From Bacteroidaceae bacterium (GTDB lineage Bacteria > Bacteroidota > Bacteroidia > Bacteroidales > Bacteroidaceae), in assembly GCA_017442185.1 (NCBI GenBank), contig JAFSAT010000003.1, forward strand, positions 1-54,471: a stretch of 54,471 nucleotides of DNA. The letters are read 5' to 3'. Below the pieces are notes generated by a model, which ran no database searches, was not told the DNA's origin, and saw only the letters and a list, made by a program, of their open reading frames with translations. Each line of letters begins with the position of its first letter. The stretch's first letter is position 1. The translations under genes were made by a program, and so were the position numbers. Of this stretch, positions 36,140-47,167 are shown piece by piece.

Positions 36140-38605
36140 TTATCTTTGTTTAGCACCAATGCGCTTCTCGAAATTATCCATCAGGCGAGCCATCACTTTG
36201 TCTATTTGCTTGTCATTGAGTGTTTGACTGTCGTCCTGAAGTATAAAACTAACCGCATAGCTCTTTTTGCCCTCTTCGAGGTTTTTACCTTCGTATACAT
36301 CGAATAGCGACACCTCTTTCAGAAGTTTCTTTTCTGTTTCGCGTGCAATCTGCTCTATTTGTGCGAAAGTTATGTTTTTATCTATCAGCAGAGCAAGGTC
36401 ACGCTTTACTGAGGGGTATTTGCTTATCTCGGCATACCCAACCTTGGCGTTGCGCACCACTCGCATCAGCTCTGTCCAATTTATATCTGCATAGAATATG
36501 TCACTCTCAACATCGAAGCGTTTCGCTATTTTTTTGCGTATCACTCCTAATCGGGCTATCTCTTTTTTGTTGCTCTGTGCTTGTATTCGTAGACCGGCTG
36601 AGAATATATCGTCGCTGAATGTGCTCACAAGGCGTGCCGAGGATTTAAATCCGAGACGGTCGAATATATGTTCAACAATGGCTTTTAAGTCGTACACCGT
36701 AACGGCACGACCTGCATCTATCCATGATGCGGCAACACTGTTTCCTGTCATCCAAAGGGCCAGGTGATGCGCTTCGCTGTATGGACTTAGTATTTTGCCC
36801 TCTGCACGCTTGTCGGCATCGAAACGGTAGCAATTACCGAATTCAAAGAAACTGATGTCGGTGTGTTTGCGGCTTATGTTACGTTGCATGCTCTCAAGCC
36901 CTCCGAACAGCAACGTTTGACGTAATACATTGAGGTCGGCACTCAGGGGATTCATCAAACGTACAAGATTTGAGTCGGGATAGGTTTCCAATCCTTCATA
37001 ATAGGCCGATGCGGTGAGCGAATTGTTCATTATTTCGTTAAATCCGCAACCTACCAACTGCTCCGATACAAGATTTTGCAATTTGTGTGAACGGTCTTCG
37101 GCTCCTTTTGTTATAATGGATGAATGGAGCGTGGTGTTAATGTCTACATTATTATATCCGTATATACGCAAAATATCTTCTACCACATCGCAGGGACGCT
37201 GCACATCCACACGATAAGGTGGCACGGCAAGTGTCAGTCCGTCGGGTGTTTCATCTGTTATCTTCATTTCTAAAGATGTAACAATGCTTTTCACTGTTTC
37301 CGGTGCTATTTGTGCTCCTATAAGATTATTCACATAGCTGTATGAGAGGTCGACTGAGAAGTGAGATACCGGAGATGGATAAACATCTTTTATTTCCATT
37401 GATATTGTGCCACCGGCCAGCTCTTTAATAAGCATTGCAGCCTGTTTAAGGGCATATATCACCATGTTTGGGTCGGTGCCACGCTCAAAGCGGAATGATG
37501 AATCGGTTTGCAATCCATGACGGCGTGCAGTCTTACGCACCCATGTAGGATGGAAATATGCGCTCTCGAGAAACACATTTTTTGTCTCTTCTGTTGTTCC
37601 CGAGTCGAGACCGCCGAATACTCCGGCGATACACATCGGTTCCTCGGCATTGCATATCATAAGGTCGCGCTCCGAGAGTTTACGCTCTTCTCCATCAAGA
37701 GTTACGAATGGAGTTCCCTCGGGGAAAGTGCGAACCACCACTTTGCCGCCTTTAATCTTATCGGCGTCGAAGCAGTGCATTGGCTGCCCATAGGCGTGGA
37801 GTATATAGTTTGTTATATCCACTATATTGTTTATGGGGCGCAGTCCTATTATTGTGAGCTTGTTTTTAAGCCACTCGGGGCTCTCTTTTACGGTAACGCC
37901 TTTTACGGTTACACCGGCGTAACGCATACATGCCTCGGTATTTTGCACGTCTATATCTATGCAGAGGTCGTTGTTATCTACTTTGAAATCATCTGCCGAT
38001 GGAAGGTGCAATGCGCTTTTGCCGGTTGCCTGCATTGTGTAGGCATATAGGTCGCGTGCAACACCATAGTGCGAGCATGCGTCGGCACGGTTGGGTGTTA
38101 TATCCACTCCTATCAGATAGTCGCTCTTTATGTTGTAATATTCCTTGGCAGGTGTTCCGGGTATTGCGCTGTCGGGTAGTACTATAATTCCGTCGTGACT
38201 TGTGCCTACACCTATCTCATCCTCGGCACATATCATTCCGTAGGATTCTGCACCACGTATCTTTCCTTTTTTTATTGTAAAGCATTGGTCGCCATCGTAT
38301 AGCTTTGTGCCGATGGTGGCCACCACCACCTTTTGCCCTGCTGCCACATTGGGAGCACCACACACTATCTGCACCGGATTACCATCACCTAAATTTACGG
38401 TTGTTATATGCAAATGGTCGCTGTCGGGGTGGTCTGCGCATGTAAGAACCTCGCCTATTACAAGACCCTCGAGGCCGCCTTTTATTGTTTGCACCTCTTC
38501 AACCCCATCTGTTTCAAGACCTATTGAGGTCAACGCTTCGGAGACTTTCTCGGGAGACATGTCAAAATCGACATACTCCTTTAGCCAATTATAAGAAATA
38601 TTCAT
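36140..38605 (-). CDS. pheT: Phenylalanine-tRNA ligase beta subunit
   Basis: An 821-aa class IIc synthetase subunit. An N-terminal EMAP-II-like tRNA-binding domain (about 40-150), B3/B4 editing domain, B5 domain and a C-terminal FDX-ACB domain (about 728-821, GYAEISKYPSVKRDLALL) can be followed in order, so it is full length. The alpha subunit gene (pheS) is not in this window. Downstream genes are yebC; upstream is the radical SAM gene. Confidence 0.97.
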   Translation of the reverse strand: MNISYNWLKEYVDFDMSPEKVSEALTSIGLETDGVEEVQTIKGGLEGLVIGEVLTCADHPDSDHLHITTVNLGDGNPVQIVCGAPNVAAGQKVVVATIGTKLYDGDQCFTIKKGKIRGAESYGMICAEDEIGVGTSHDGIIVLPDSAIPGTPAKEYYNIKSDYLIGVDITPNRADACSHYGVARDLYAYTMQATGKSALHLPSADDFKVDNNDLCIDIDVQNTEACMRYAGVTVKGVTVKESPEWLKNKLTIIGLRPINNIVDITNYILHAYGQPMHCFDADKIKGGKVVVRTFPEGTPFVTLDGEERKLSERDLMICNAEEPMCIAGVFGGLDSGTTEETKNVFLESAYFHPTWVRKTARRHGLQTDSSFRFERGTDPNMVIYALKQAAMLIKELAGGTISMEIKDVYPSPVSHFSVDLSYSYVNNLIGAQIAPETVKSIVTSLEMKITDETPDGLTLAVPPYRVDVQRPCDVVEDILRIYGYNNVDINTTLHSSIITKGAEDRSHKLQNLVSEQLVGCGFNEIMNNSLTASAYYEGLETYPDSNLVRLMNPLSADLNVLRQTLLFGGLESMQRNISRKHTDISFFEFGNCYRFDADKRAEGKILSPYSEAHHLALWMTGNSVAASWIDAGRAVTVYDLKAIVEHIFDRLGFKSSARLVSTFSDDIFSAGLRIQAQSNKKEIARLGVIRKKIAKRFDVESDIFYADINWTELMRVVRNAKVGYAEISKYPSVKRDLALLIDKNITFAQIEQIARETEKKLLKEVSLFDVYEGKNLEEGKKSYAVSFILQDDSQTLNDKQIDKVMARLMDNFEKRIGAKQR

Positions 38606-38753
38606 ATATGTAATTGTGTATTTTCCTATTTTACTGTTTCAATCTGCGAAATTACATTTTTTTTTGCAAATGGTAAAGCCTTACGAGGAAATATTATCTG
38701 TACTCTGCGGATTATTGTTCTTATGAGAGTGTAAGATGGGTGTTTCGGTTGCT

Positions 38754-39593
38754 TTATTTGCGGAAACGTTTTGTTACCGACGCATAGCCGCAACGACGAC
38801 ACAAAGGCTCCACGGCTTTGTGTCGGGTGAAGCCATCGTACAGCCTGCGGGCACGAGCGGATGCAAGTATCTCGTCGAGTGATTGCTCGAACAGATTACC
38901 TAAAGTTATACTTCCATCGTGGTCAAGACAACAGGGAACGACACTGCCATCTGCGAGCACTCCTATCTGATTGCGCAGAGCATAGCAAAATTGCTCGTCC
39001 GATGAATATTCGTTGCGTTTATCGTCGGGCCACTCAAACATATTATCAAATTCAAGATAGATATTATCGGAAAGACGCCAGCCGTCGTAACGTTCTTTCC
39101 ACGGGCGAGCTATATGTTGCGACAACAGCTCTATCAGTTGATTGTTGTTCTTATTGTAACCACCCTCGTTCCACAGCCTTAACACTATGATTATTCCCTG
39201 CTCGGCCGCTTTTTTTGTAAACTGCATAACATTGCTTATATACTCATCGAGATTGTCTCGCCTGTTTCCTTCATGTGCATGCAATGAGATTTGTATTTTG
39301 TGCGGCTGTGCCTCTATCACACTTTGTGCACGTGAGAGCAGTGTTCCGTTAGTGGTTATCACAGGTATAAAGCCTTTGGCTTTTGCATCTGCAATAAACT
39401 GTGGTAAATGGGGATGCAGAAGTGGTTCGCCCATAAGATGAAAATAGAGAAATTCAATTTCTCCTTGCAGACGATTTGTAAGTATATTAAATTCTTCGAG
39501 CGACATAAGACGCTTTTCTCTTCGGGTTTTTGGACAGAAGAGACAATCAAGATTGCAAATGTTGGTTATTTCAAGATAGCAACGGGTTATCAT
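38754..39593 (-). CDS. Radical SAM/SPASM domain protein
   Basis: A 279-aa radical SAM protein. Cys13, Cys17 and Cys20 (CNLDCLFC) bind the [4Fe-4S] cluster that activates SAM, followed by HLMGEPLLHP and TTNGTLL, which mark the barrel. The C-terminal VPCCLDHDGSITLGN and CRRCGYA form a short SPASM-like region with extra cysteines. Such proteins modify peptides or act in cofactor synthesis; no precursor peptide or partner is visible next to it, so the substrate is unknown. It is upstream of pheT, with ~150 bp between. Confidence 0.85.
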   Translation of the reverse strand: MITRCYLEITNICNLDCLFCPKTRREKRLMSLEEFNILTNRLQGEIEFLYFHLMGEPLLHPHLPQFIADAKAKGFIPVITTNGTLLSRAQSVIEAQPHKIQISLHAHEGNRRDNLDEYISNVMQFTKKAAEQGIIIVLRLWNEGGYNKNNNQLIELLSQHIARPWKERYDGWRLSDNIYLEFDNMFEWPDDKRNEYSSDEQFCYALRNQIGVLADGSVVPCCLDHDGSITLGNLFEQSLDEILASARARRLYDGFTRHKAVEPLCRRCGYASVTKRFRK

Positions 39594-39737
39594 CTGTGTT
39601 TCATTATATACTGTTTGTCTTTCATTGAAAATATCTCTATCATGCGGTTTTATATCAGATATTGCCGATAAAAAAGTTCTATCGAAAGTTTTATCAAACA
39701 GTTTCTTAATTCAAGAGTAAAGTTAAGTAATATCTTA

Positions 39738-39764
39738 AAAGTGTGCAAAAATTGCACACTTTTT
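39738..39764 (+). promoter_or_regulatory. Hairpin GTGTGCAA/TTGCACAC upstream of the ABC permease
   Basis: A perfect stem AAAAGTGTGCAA/TTGCACACTTTT with a short A-rich loop and T-run lies between divergent genes, about 30 bp before the permease promoter. It looks like a terminator but there is no gene to terminate on the plus strand; it may insulate the permease or be an operator. Confidence 0.45.
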
Positions 39765-39793
39765 CTCGAAAAAGTACGATTTTATATTTTTTT

Positions 39794-39825
39794 CTTGTCA
39801 TATTTTTCTCATGGGAATAAATTTG
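39794..39825 (+). promoter_or_regulatory. Promoter of the ABC permease (CTTG-20-TAAATTTG)
   Basis: CTTG (39794-39797) and TAAATTTG (39818-39825) are 20 bases apart and lie 25 bp before the gene. Confidence 0.55.
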
Positions 39826-39850
39826 CCATAAAATCAAAAAAGAAATTAAA

Positions 39851-42259
39851 ATGAGGCTGATAAGAAAAGTTTTTTCATCAATAAGACAATATAAGCTGTT
39901 GGCAGTTCTGAACATTTTCGGTCTATCAATAGCTTTTATGCTTCTGCTTATTCTATTGACAGTATTACATCATCAGTTATTTACCAACTGCAACATAAAA
40001 GAGAGTGAAAGAATTTTCCGCCTCGATGCTCGTTGTGACACATCTGCGTGGGACGCCCGACACGTTGCGGAATTTACCGAGGAGATTGTAAATTCAATTC
40101 CACATGTAGAAAGCTACCATTTTTACAATGAAAGATATTGCTATGCTTTTTCGGCTTATAAGCCCGAGACACCTTATAACAGTATTACATTAATATCTAT
40201 GCGAGTGGTGCCTGCGAGCATCAATCTGTTGGGCTTTGAACTTATCGAAGGCGATTGGGAAACGCTGTTCAACAAAAAAGCCATTGCCGTTACCGAAGAG
40301 ATATCGGCCCGTCACAATCTTAAGATTGGCGATTGTATAAATATTCTTACCGGCCATCCGCATAAAACCAATAGCTGCGAGATTGCCGCAATATATAAGA
40401 GACTGCCACACAGCGACATAAGCATGGGAGAGACGCTTATTCCCATCGGAGTGGACGAAACAGACAAGAATGCCGAACGCACGCTGCTTGTCAAGCTGCA
40501 CAACAAGCATGATGTTGATGATTTTCTGCGTTGCATCCCTGCCATACTCGATAAATTCAAAGGAGATGAAAGGTTTGGTAAATATAATAATGTAACCATC
40601 GAAAATATCGAGGAGTATTTTCGTCTTGTCCCATTAGACAGCACCGGTCTTTATTATGCTGATAATGCCGACGAACAACAATGGCAAGGGGATTTTGTAT
40701 GGACAATAATTCTGCTTATCACTGTGATTCTGTTCATAGCCTTCACTAATTATTTCAATTTCTTTGTATCACTGATGCCCATGCGTATACGCACCATCAA
40801 TATATACAAGATTATGGGCGGACTGAGCTTAAGCATACGCATGGAGCTTATTATGGAGAGCATCATTATTGTAATAATTGCACTCTTGGTGTCGGCCTTT
40901 ACAATGTGGATTGTTGCCGATTATGAGATAATAAATATCTTATGGAACATAACATTTGACAGATACCTTGCAAGCTACATTGTATTATGTATAACTGCAG
41001 TGGTTACGGCAATAGCAACAGCATTGTATCCCGCATACTACACAACCTCATTCACGCCGTCGTTTGCCTTGAAAGGTACATTTGCTGCTACTAAAGCCGG
41101 GAAAAGCCTGCGCACTATGCTCATGGGGTTGCAATATGTAATTGCATCGGTGTTTATAACATTGTGCGTAATTATGTTTGCTCAATATTATAATATGATA
41201 AATAAGGATAGGGGCTACAATCGCGACAATGTATATGAATATTCGCCGGAGGCCGGCAATTTAAGTATTAAGCAGACCGAAGAATTGCGCATTGCACTGA
41301 TGAATCACGACAATATCCTCGATGTCTCTTGTACTATGATTCCATTCTCCATTCCTGTTCCTCATGATGTGCAACCGAACGGCTCTGATAAAAAGACAAA
41401 AGCCGATGTAAAATATGTGGATAGAAATTTCCACAGAATGTTTGGAATTGATATTGTGCAGGGACGCTGTTTCGACAATGATGAGAGTGACGGAAATACC
41501 TGCGTCATCGTAAGCTGCGAGATTCAAAAGCAGCTCAATGTATCAGTGGGAGATATTTTAAATATTAATAATGCTCATGGCAAAGTTGTAGGTATTTGCG
41601 AAGATATCAAGTGCCCCATTTTTGAATATAATGGAGATTTTCAATATGGGAAAGATGGAATAACCCCTGTAATATATATGTATAGAGAAGACTATACTTT
41701 TTCCAATTTTTACATAAAATTTGCCGATGGATGCAATGTGAGTGATATTTGCCCGTACATATTCGATGAGTATGAAAGAATAAGTATGATGCCCGATGAT
41801 GCAGAAACCAAGAATCCGCTGTTGAGCATCATTGAGCGGGAAAAGATTCACTATTATTTGATAAAATATATGATATTTATATTCGGTACGTTCAGCATAA
41901 TATCTATTATCATAGCTTTGCTCGGGGTTTTTGGAATGGTTTGTTTAGAGACTCGTTACCGCAGAAAAGAGATTGCGATACGTCGCATCAACGGTGCCAC
42001 AAGGGAGGAGATATTAAGACAGCTGAACAGACAATATATCAAGATTGTGTCGGTATGCTACATCATTTCGCTTGTTATTATATTTCCGCTTGTTGATTTG
42101 TTTCTTAACAATACCATGGCCGACAGAATATCGCTAAGTCCTATGTTGTTTATTTTTACATTCTTTGTCATTGCCTCTATCTCTGTACTTACAGTATCGG
42201 CAAGTGCATGGAGGGTTGTAAATTGCAACCCAACAGAGGTGCTCAGCAAAGGAGATTGA
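39851..42259 (+). CDS. FtsX/MacB-like ABC transporter permease
   Basis: An 802-aa permease. A membrane helix near 15-40 is followed by a periplasmic MacB-type core (about 45-280), then helices near 282-305, 335-360 and 375-400, a second periplasmic core, and C-terminal helices with a conserved RRKEIAIRRINGATREEI loop near 705-725. Two FtsX domains in one chain match the Bacteroidales MacB-like permeases involved in efflux or lipoprotein/peptide export. No ATPase partner gene is adjacent, so it is an orphan in this window. Confidence 0.85.
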   Translation: MRLIRKVFSSIRQYKLLAVLNIFGLSIAFMLLLILLTVLHHQLFTNCNIKESERIFRLDARCDTSAWDARHVAEFTEEIVNSIPHVESYHFYNERYCYAFSAYKPETPYNSITLISMRVVPASINLLGFELIEGDWETLFNKKAIAVTEEISARHNLKIGDCINILTGHPHKTNSCEIAAIYKRLPHSDISMGETLIPIGVDETDKNAERTLLVKLHNKHDVDDFLRCIPAILDKFKGDERFGKYNNVTIENIEEYFRLVPLDSTGLYYADNADEQQWQGDFVWTIILLITVILFIAFTNYFNFFVSLMPMRIRTINIYKIMGGLSLSIRMELIMESIIIVIIALLVSAFTMWIVADYEIINILWNITFDRYLASYIVLCITAVVTAIATALYPAYYTTSFTPSFALKGTFAATKAGKSLRTMLMGLQYVIASVFITLCVIMFAQYYNMINKDRGYNRDNVYEYSPEAGNLSIKQTEELRIALMNHDNILDVSCTMIPFSIPVPHDVQPNGSDKKTKADVKYVDRNFHRMFGIDIVQGRCFDNDESDGNTCVIVSCEIQKQLNVSVGDILNINNAHGKVVGICEDIKCPIFEYNGDFQYGKDGITPVIYMYREDYTFSNFYIKFADGCNVSDICPYIFDEYERISMMPDDAETKNPLLSIIEREKIHYYLIKYMIFIFGTFSIISIIIALLGVFGMVCLETRYRRKEIAIRRINGATREEILRQLNRQYIKIVSVCYIISLVIIFPLVDLFLNNTMADRISLSPMLFIFTFFVIASISVLTVSASAWRVVNCNPTEVLSKGD

Positions 42260-42263
42260 ATGA

Positions 42264-42425
42264 AATTCAGCTTCTTAAAATAGAATAATTCCGAAACTGT
42301 TTAACTGTAACAATGTATCAGGTGGCGTTAAAAAAACGGCAAAAATCCAGAAGCTGTTTAAATCTCTTTCAAATAGCATTATGAGCGAATTTCACTTGTA
42401 TTTTTATGCTCATATTTTTTAGTAA
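42264..42425. repeat. Dispersed intergenic repeat cluster (subtype A and fragments)
   Basis: ATTCAGCTTCTTA (42265-42277), GAAACTGTTTAACTG (about 42293) and a subtype A copy from AGAAGCTGTTTAAATCTC (about 42349) through ACTTGTATTTTTATGCTC (about 42411). It occupies the gap before the acyltransferase. Confidence 0.75.
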
Positions 42426-42522
42426 CACCCATTTTTTCTCTATAAAAACTAAATGGAATTAATAAAACAGGTTGTTAATCTTTTTGCTAAATTTGCCCTC
42501 TAATAATAAATAAATTGAGGGA

Positions 42523-43509
42523 ATGAGTGATTGTAAACAACGTATAGAATTCATTGATCTTGCAAAAGGGATATGTATCTTGCTTATTATCATAGGACAT
42601 TCGGGGGTACAAGTAGACTACCCCGGATTAACTGCCATGCGCACTCCACTTTATCTGACTCTCTCCGGACTGTTTTTTAAAGATTATGGCGGACTTTTTA
42701 ATCTTTTCATCCGCAAATGCAATAAGATTCTGATTCCTTTTCTTTTTTTCTATCTGTCGAGCTACGCACTTTTTTATCTCTTCAACGCTATATACCCGGG
42801 GCTGATAGTGAGTGAAGCAAAGGGTATAATGGATGTATTTACACAAACGCAGTATTTCAATGGGCCGCTGTGGTTTCTTTTGGTCATCTTTTGGGATAAT
42901 ATTATTTTCGGTATCATCCATTTGAATATCAAGAGCGAATGGTCGAGAGCTTTTTTGGTTTTAGCAATCGGTTGTTGCGGACTTTTGTTCTATAAACACA
43001 ATTTGTTGGTTGCATGCTCGATTGATGCTGCATTTACGTGTCTGCCGTTTTTCTATTTTGGCTATTTGCTGAAAAGAAGCGACATTCTTGTACCTTATAA
43101 ATTGGATTATCTGAACATATTGTTCGCTGCGATATTGTTCTTTGCTGCATATATTATTGATACATACAGCCATCCGACACTATTTTTCCACGACCGTATA
43201 ATTTCGGGGAATATTTTTGCTGTTGTTTTTCTGCCACTCACGAGTGTCATGGGGTTATTGCTGCTCTGTAAGGCCATAGGGTATTTGCCTGTTGTTTCAT
43301 ATTTTGGACGATACTCCATTATTCCACTGTGTACGCACCATCTTATTTACAGACCTATACAGTTGGTTATTGCCCGTTTCGTTCCGCTTGATGATGGCGG
43401 TGCATATATTGTGGCAGCAGCTACTGTGTTTATTTGTTTAGCTTGTATTCCTTTATTCGTAAGATTTCTTCCATACGTAACTGCACAAAAGGATACAATA
43501 AGAGTGTGA
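42523..43509 (+). CDS. Membrane acyltransferase (acyltransferase-3 family)
   Basis: A 328-aa protein with about ten hydrophobic segments. The N-terminus reads IEFIDLAKGICILLIIIGHSG, with the catalytic-type His (near residue 26) and Asp that mark the family, and PLWFLLVIFW around 108. Such proteins acetylate or acylate surface sugars. No polysaccharide locus is nearby. A -7 box TAAATTTG is at 42488-42495. Its stop codon lies inside the terminator stem. Confidence 0.88.
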   Translation: MSDCKQRIEFIDLAKGICILLIIIGHSGVQVDYPGLTAMRTPLYLTLSGLFFKDYGGLFNLFIRKCNKILIPFLFFYLSSYALFYLFNAIYPGLIVSEAKGIMDVFTQTQYFNGPLWFLLVIFWDNIIFGIIHLNIKSEWSRAFLVLAIGCCGLLFYKHNLLVACSIDAAFTCLPFFYFGYLLKRSDILVPYKLDYLNILFAAILFFAAYIIDTYSHPTLFFHDRIISGNIFAVVFLPLTSVMGLLLLCKAIGYLPVVSYFGRYSIIPLCTHHLIYRPIQLVIARFVPLDDGGAYIVAAATVFICLACIPLFVRFLPYVTAQKDTIRV

Positions 43510-43537
43510 ACCTATTCATGTTCACACTCTTATTGTA
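43494..43537. terminator. Bidirectional terminator between acyltransferase and trpS
   Basis: TACAATAAGAGTGTGAAC (43494-43511) pairs exactly with GTTCACACTCTTATTGTA (43520-43537). It overlaps the acyltransferase stop codon and serves convergent genes. Confidence 0.9.
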
Positions 43538-43562
43538 TATATATGCGCTCTATGGCTGCTTA

Positions 43563-44669
<1,107 letters not shown>

Positions 44670-44930
44670 TCAAACAATTATATAAGGTTGTTTAATTTCT
44701 ATTTTAGAGGGTGTCTATTCTTTTAGTTCTGTTTTATATTCATCGTGGCCTGTTTTTTACTCTATTTAAATAACAATGCTTCTGAGAATATATACAAGGA
44801 TTAGCCTGTGTAAAATTTAGTCGCGAAGATACGAAAATTACATTAAACAATATCTTTGGTAGAAGAAAAATATAAGACCTTTCTATTTTTTATCTTCAGT
44901 GAACGCCTCCGGTTGATACATTCATCATTA

Positions 44931-45806
44931 TCATTTTTTAGGAGAACGGCGTGCCGTTATGTGAAAGCAGGCCTGCTTGGCTTCGTGCTTCACATAGCAA
45001 CAACCCTCTTTCTTCAAGTCGCGTAACACCTCGCCCAACACCAGCTTAAGTTTGGCGGAATTATCTGTTGTTTCGCCATTTTCCGAAAAGAAACGTTTAT
45101 ACGAGATATCAAACGTAGTACCGTAGCAATGCGCCGAATTTGCCGAAGAGTTCACATTGCTGCGTCTGAGACGTTTAACATCGCTTTTTGTTCGCAAAAC
45201 AGATGTTACTATAAGTTTGTGCGGAGGAAGATGTTTCATCACAAGTGAATCTTGGAAATTATTTCCTATTGCCGATAGAAGTGCGGCAGCCTCGGGCACA
45301 AGATAGGGAATTGAGTGTGTCAGTTTATCAACCATATACTCCTCGGCTTTATCTATACAGACAATTTTACGGGTTGCATCATCAACCGTCTCGCGTGACT
45401 CCAATGGTGCTATACCTATCTTTTTTGCTGCCGAGAGATGTTTCTCGTTAAGGTCGTTGAACTGTCTGCGATAATTTATGTTTGCTATTCTGTGTGCTTT
45501 GTCGGGACGCTTCACACGTGGCTTGCGTGTAAATGTGTATCGCTTTGCTTTATCCCCGGAGTCGCCATCTGCTGCTGTTTCGCCACCGCACATTTTTATC
45601 GTTAGCAGTAGCAGCGACACACACAAGAGAACCCCCAACCACTTGAGCCATGGTTTGTTAAAATTCAGTTTTAATGCAGGCACACGCATGCACCCCACTA
45701 ACCGGACAATATCACGCCACAAGCGCTGACCTCCTATCTTAAGCAGTTTGACATCATCCTTTAAGTCGTTAAATATCTGCCCTCTTTTTTCCTTTATATC
45801 ATTCAT
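44931..45806 (-). CDS. DUF5715-family membrane-anchored protein
   Basis: A 291-aa protein with one transmembrane helix (about 51-67, LKWLGVLLCVSLLLLTIK) and a C-terminal domain with SVLRTKSDVKRLRR, SAHCYGTTFDIS and CYVKHEAKQACFH. The SxHxxGxxxDI arrangement with later His resembles the metal-binding M15-like D-Ala-D-Ala peptidase fold. It may act on peptidoglycan; catalytic function is inferred. It has a clear promoter at 45828-45859. Confidence 0.75.
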   Translation of the reverse strand: MNDIKEKRGQIFNDLKDDVKLLKIGGQRLWRDIVRLVGCMRVPALKLNFNKPWLKWLGVLLCVSLLLLTIKMCGGETAADGDSGDKAKRYTFTRKPRVKRPDKAHRIANINYRRQFNDLNEKHLSAAKKIGIAPLESRETVDDATRKIVCIDKAEEYMVDKLTHSIPYLVPEAAALLSAIGNNFQDSLVMKHLPPHKLIVTSVLRTKSDVKRLRRSNVNSSANSAHCYGTTFDISYKRFFSENGETTDNSAKLKLVLGEVLRDLKKEGCCYVKHEAKQACFHITARRSPKK

Positions 45807-45827
45807 TCTGTACTATTTTACGGTGCG

Positions 45828-45859
45828 CGAAGATAGCATAAAAAACAGATAAGTGCAAA
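45828..45859 (-). promoter_or_regulatory. DUF5715 gene promoter (TTTG-20-TATCTTCG)
   Basis: Minus-strand TTTG (45856-45859) and TATCTTCG (45828-45835) are 20 bases apart, about 20 bp before the start codon. Confidence 0.7.
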
Positions 45860-45888
45860 CGCTGTACGCTGTTATTAAGCAACTGTTC

Positions 45889-47073
45889 TTAAAGCACCAC
45901 TTTGTGCAAAATGCCTGTGAGTGCTGCAATGGCTATGCCGTAATTGGTTATAGGCACACCTTGTGCTTTTGCCTGACGTACACGTGAAAGAACATGTCGG
46001 CGAGTGAACATACAGGCACCGCAGTGTATAACAACATTGTATTGTGTGAGGTCGTCGGGGAAATCATTTCCCGAGACTATATCTATCGTCAATCCGTCGC
46101 CTAAGCGTTTGCGCAAGAGACGCGGAAGTTTCACACGACCTATATCTTCGTTCTTTGGAATATGTGAGCAACTTTCGGCTATCAGCACGCGCCCACACCC
46201 GGGAATGTGCATAAGGGCATCTGCACCATTGCGAAAGGTCTCAATGTCTCCTTTGCTACGCGCCATAAGCACCGAGAAAGAGGTGAGCCTGCTCTCGGGG
46301 GGTGTGAGGGCCTGTACTTGAGCAAACACCTGCGAATCTGTGATTATGAGTGCAGGGGGAGCAACCAGCGATGCTAACATTTGAGGAAGTTTCTCGGGTG
46401 TGCAACATAGTGCAAGACAGTGTTTGTCGAGAAGATTGCGCAAAGTTTGCACCTGTGGCTGTATCAAACGCCCTTTGGGTGCTTGTGCATCCTGTGGCAT
46501 CACCAGCACCACCACATCTCCCGCTTTCACCAATGAATGGGTAATATCGTCAACGTTATTTTCGTCATTATAAACCTTGGCAATTGTTTCTATAAGCGTG
46601 TCTAATCCTTTGTGCTCTTTGGACGATATTTGCATCACACTGCATTGCAATACCCTGCTCCATGCTTGGGCTACGGCCTCGCAGGGGTTATCGCATTTGC
46701 CCAAAAGGGTGATTACCGGTATTCCGGCTTTGTCGAAAGTCTCTTTCCATTGCTTTTCAAAGGTTGCATCGCCGGCATCACCATGAAGCAACAGCAGTGC
46801 AATGTCAATGCGTTGTACGGCCTTGCGTGTGCTCTCTGTGCGCATCGAACCTAACAAGCCCTCATCGTCGTATCCGGCAGTGTCGGCTATAACGGCTGCA
46901 CCGATGTTCGGTAGTTCGATATTCTTCCACACTGTATCTGTTGTTGTGCCTGCAATATCCGAAACTATCGAAATTGCCTGTCCGCATAGTGCATTCATAA
47001 GACTTGATTTTCCTGTGTTGCGGCGACCGAATATCCCAATATGGTAGCGATTGGAGCGTGGTGTTTGGTTCAT
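45889..47073 (-). CDS. hydF: [FeFe]-hydrogenase H-cluster maturation GTPase
   Basis: A 394-aa scaffold/carrier GTPase that assembles and hands over the diiron subcluster to HydA. The GTPase motifs are visible: P-loop GRRNTGKS (16-23), DTAG (64-67) and LGKCD (124-128, in place of NKxD). The C-terminal [4Fe-4S] signature is complete: Cys302-x-His304, then His350-Cys351-x2-Cys354. It is the last gene of hydE-hydG-hydF; 94 bp separate it from hydG, and that gap is a dispersed repeat. Confidence 0.96.
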   Translation of the reverse strand: MNQTPRSNRYHIGIFGRRNTGKSSLMNALCGQAISIVSDIAGTTTDTVWKNIELPNIGAAVIADTAGYDDEGLLGSMRTESTRKAVQRIDIALLLLHGDAGDATFEKQWKETFDKAGIPVITLLGKCDNPCEAVAQAWSRVLQCSVMQISSKEHKGLDTLIETIAKVYNDENNVDDITHSLVKAGDVVVLVMPQDAQAPKGRLIQPQVQTLRNLLDKHCLALCCTPEKLPQMLASLVAPPALIITDSQVFAQVQALTPPESRLTSFSVLMARSKGDIETFRNGADALMHIPGCGRVLIAESCSHIPKNEDIGRVKLPRLLRKRLGDGLTIDIVSGNDFPDDLTQYNVVIHCGACMFTRRHVLSRVRQAKAQGVPITNYGIAIAALTGILHKVVL

Positions 47074-47105
47074 ATAACTTTTAACTATTATTCAGTAATT
47101 ATTTT

Positions 47106-47166
47106 AAGAAGTCGTTTAAATATATGTCCTTGAAATTTTTATGGATTTTTTAAAACAGCTTCTAAA
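47106..47166. repeat. Dispersed intergenic repeat filling the hydG-hydF gap
   Basis: AGAAGTCGTTTAAATATATG at the left and TTTTAAAACAGCTTCTA at the right, with ATGTCCTT as in the copy at 17102. It makes up nearly all of the 94-bp spacer between hydG and hydF. Confidence 0.75.
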
Positions 47167-47167
47167 T

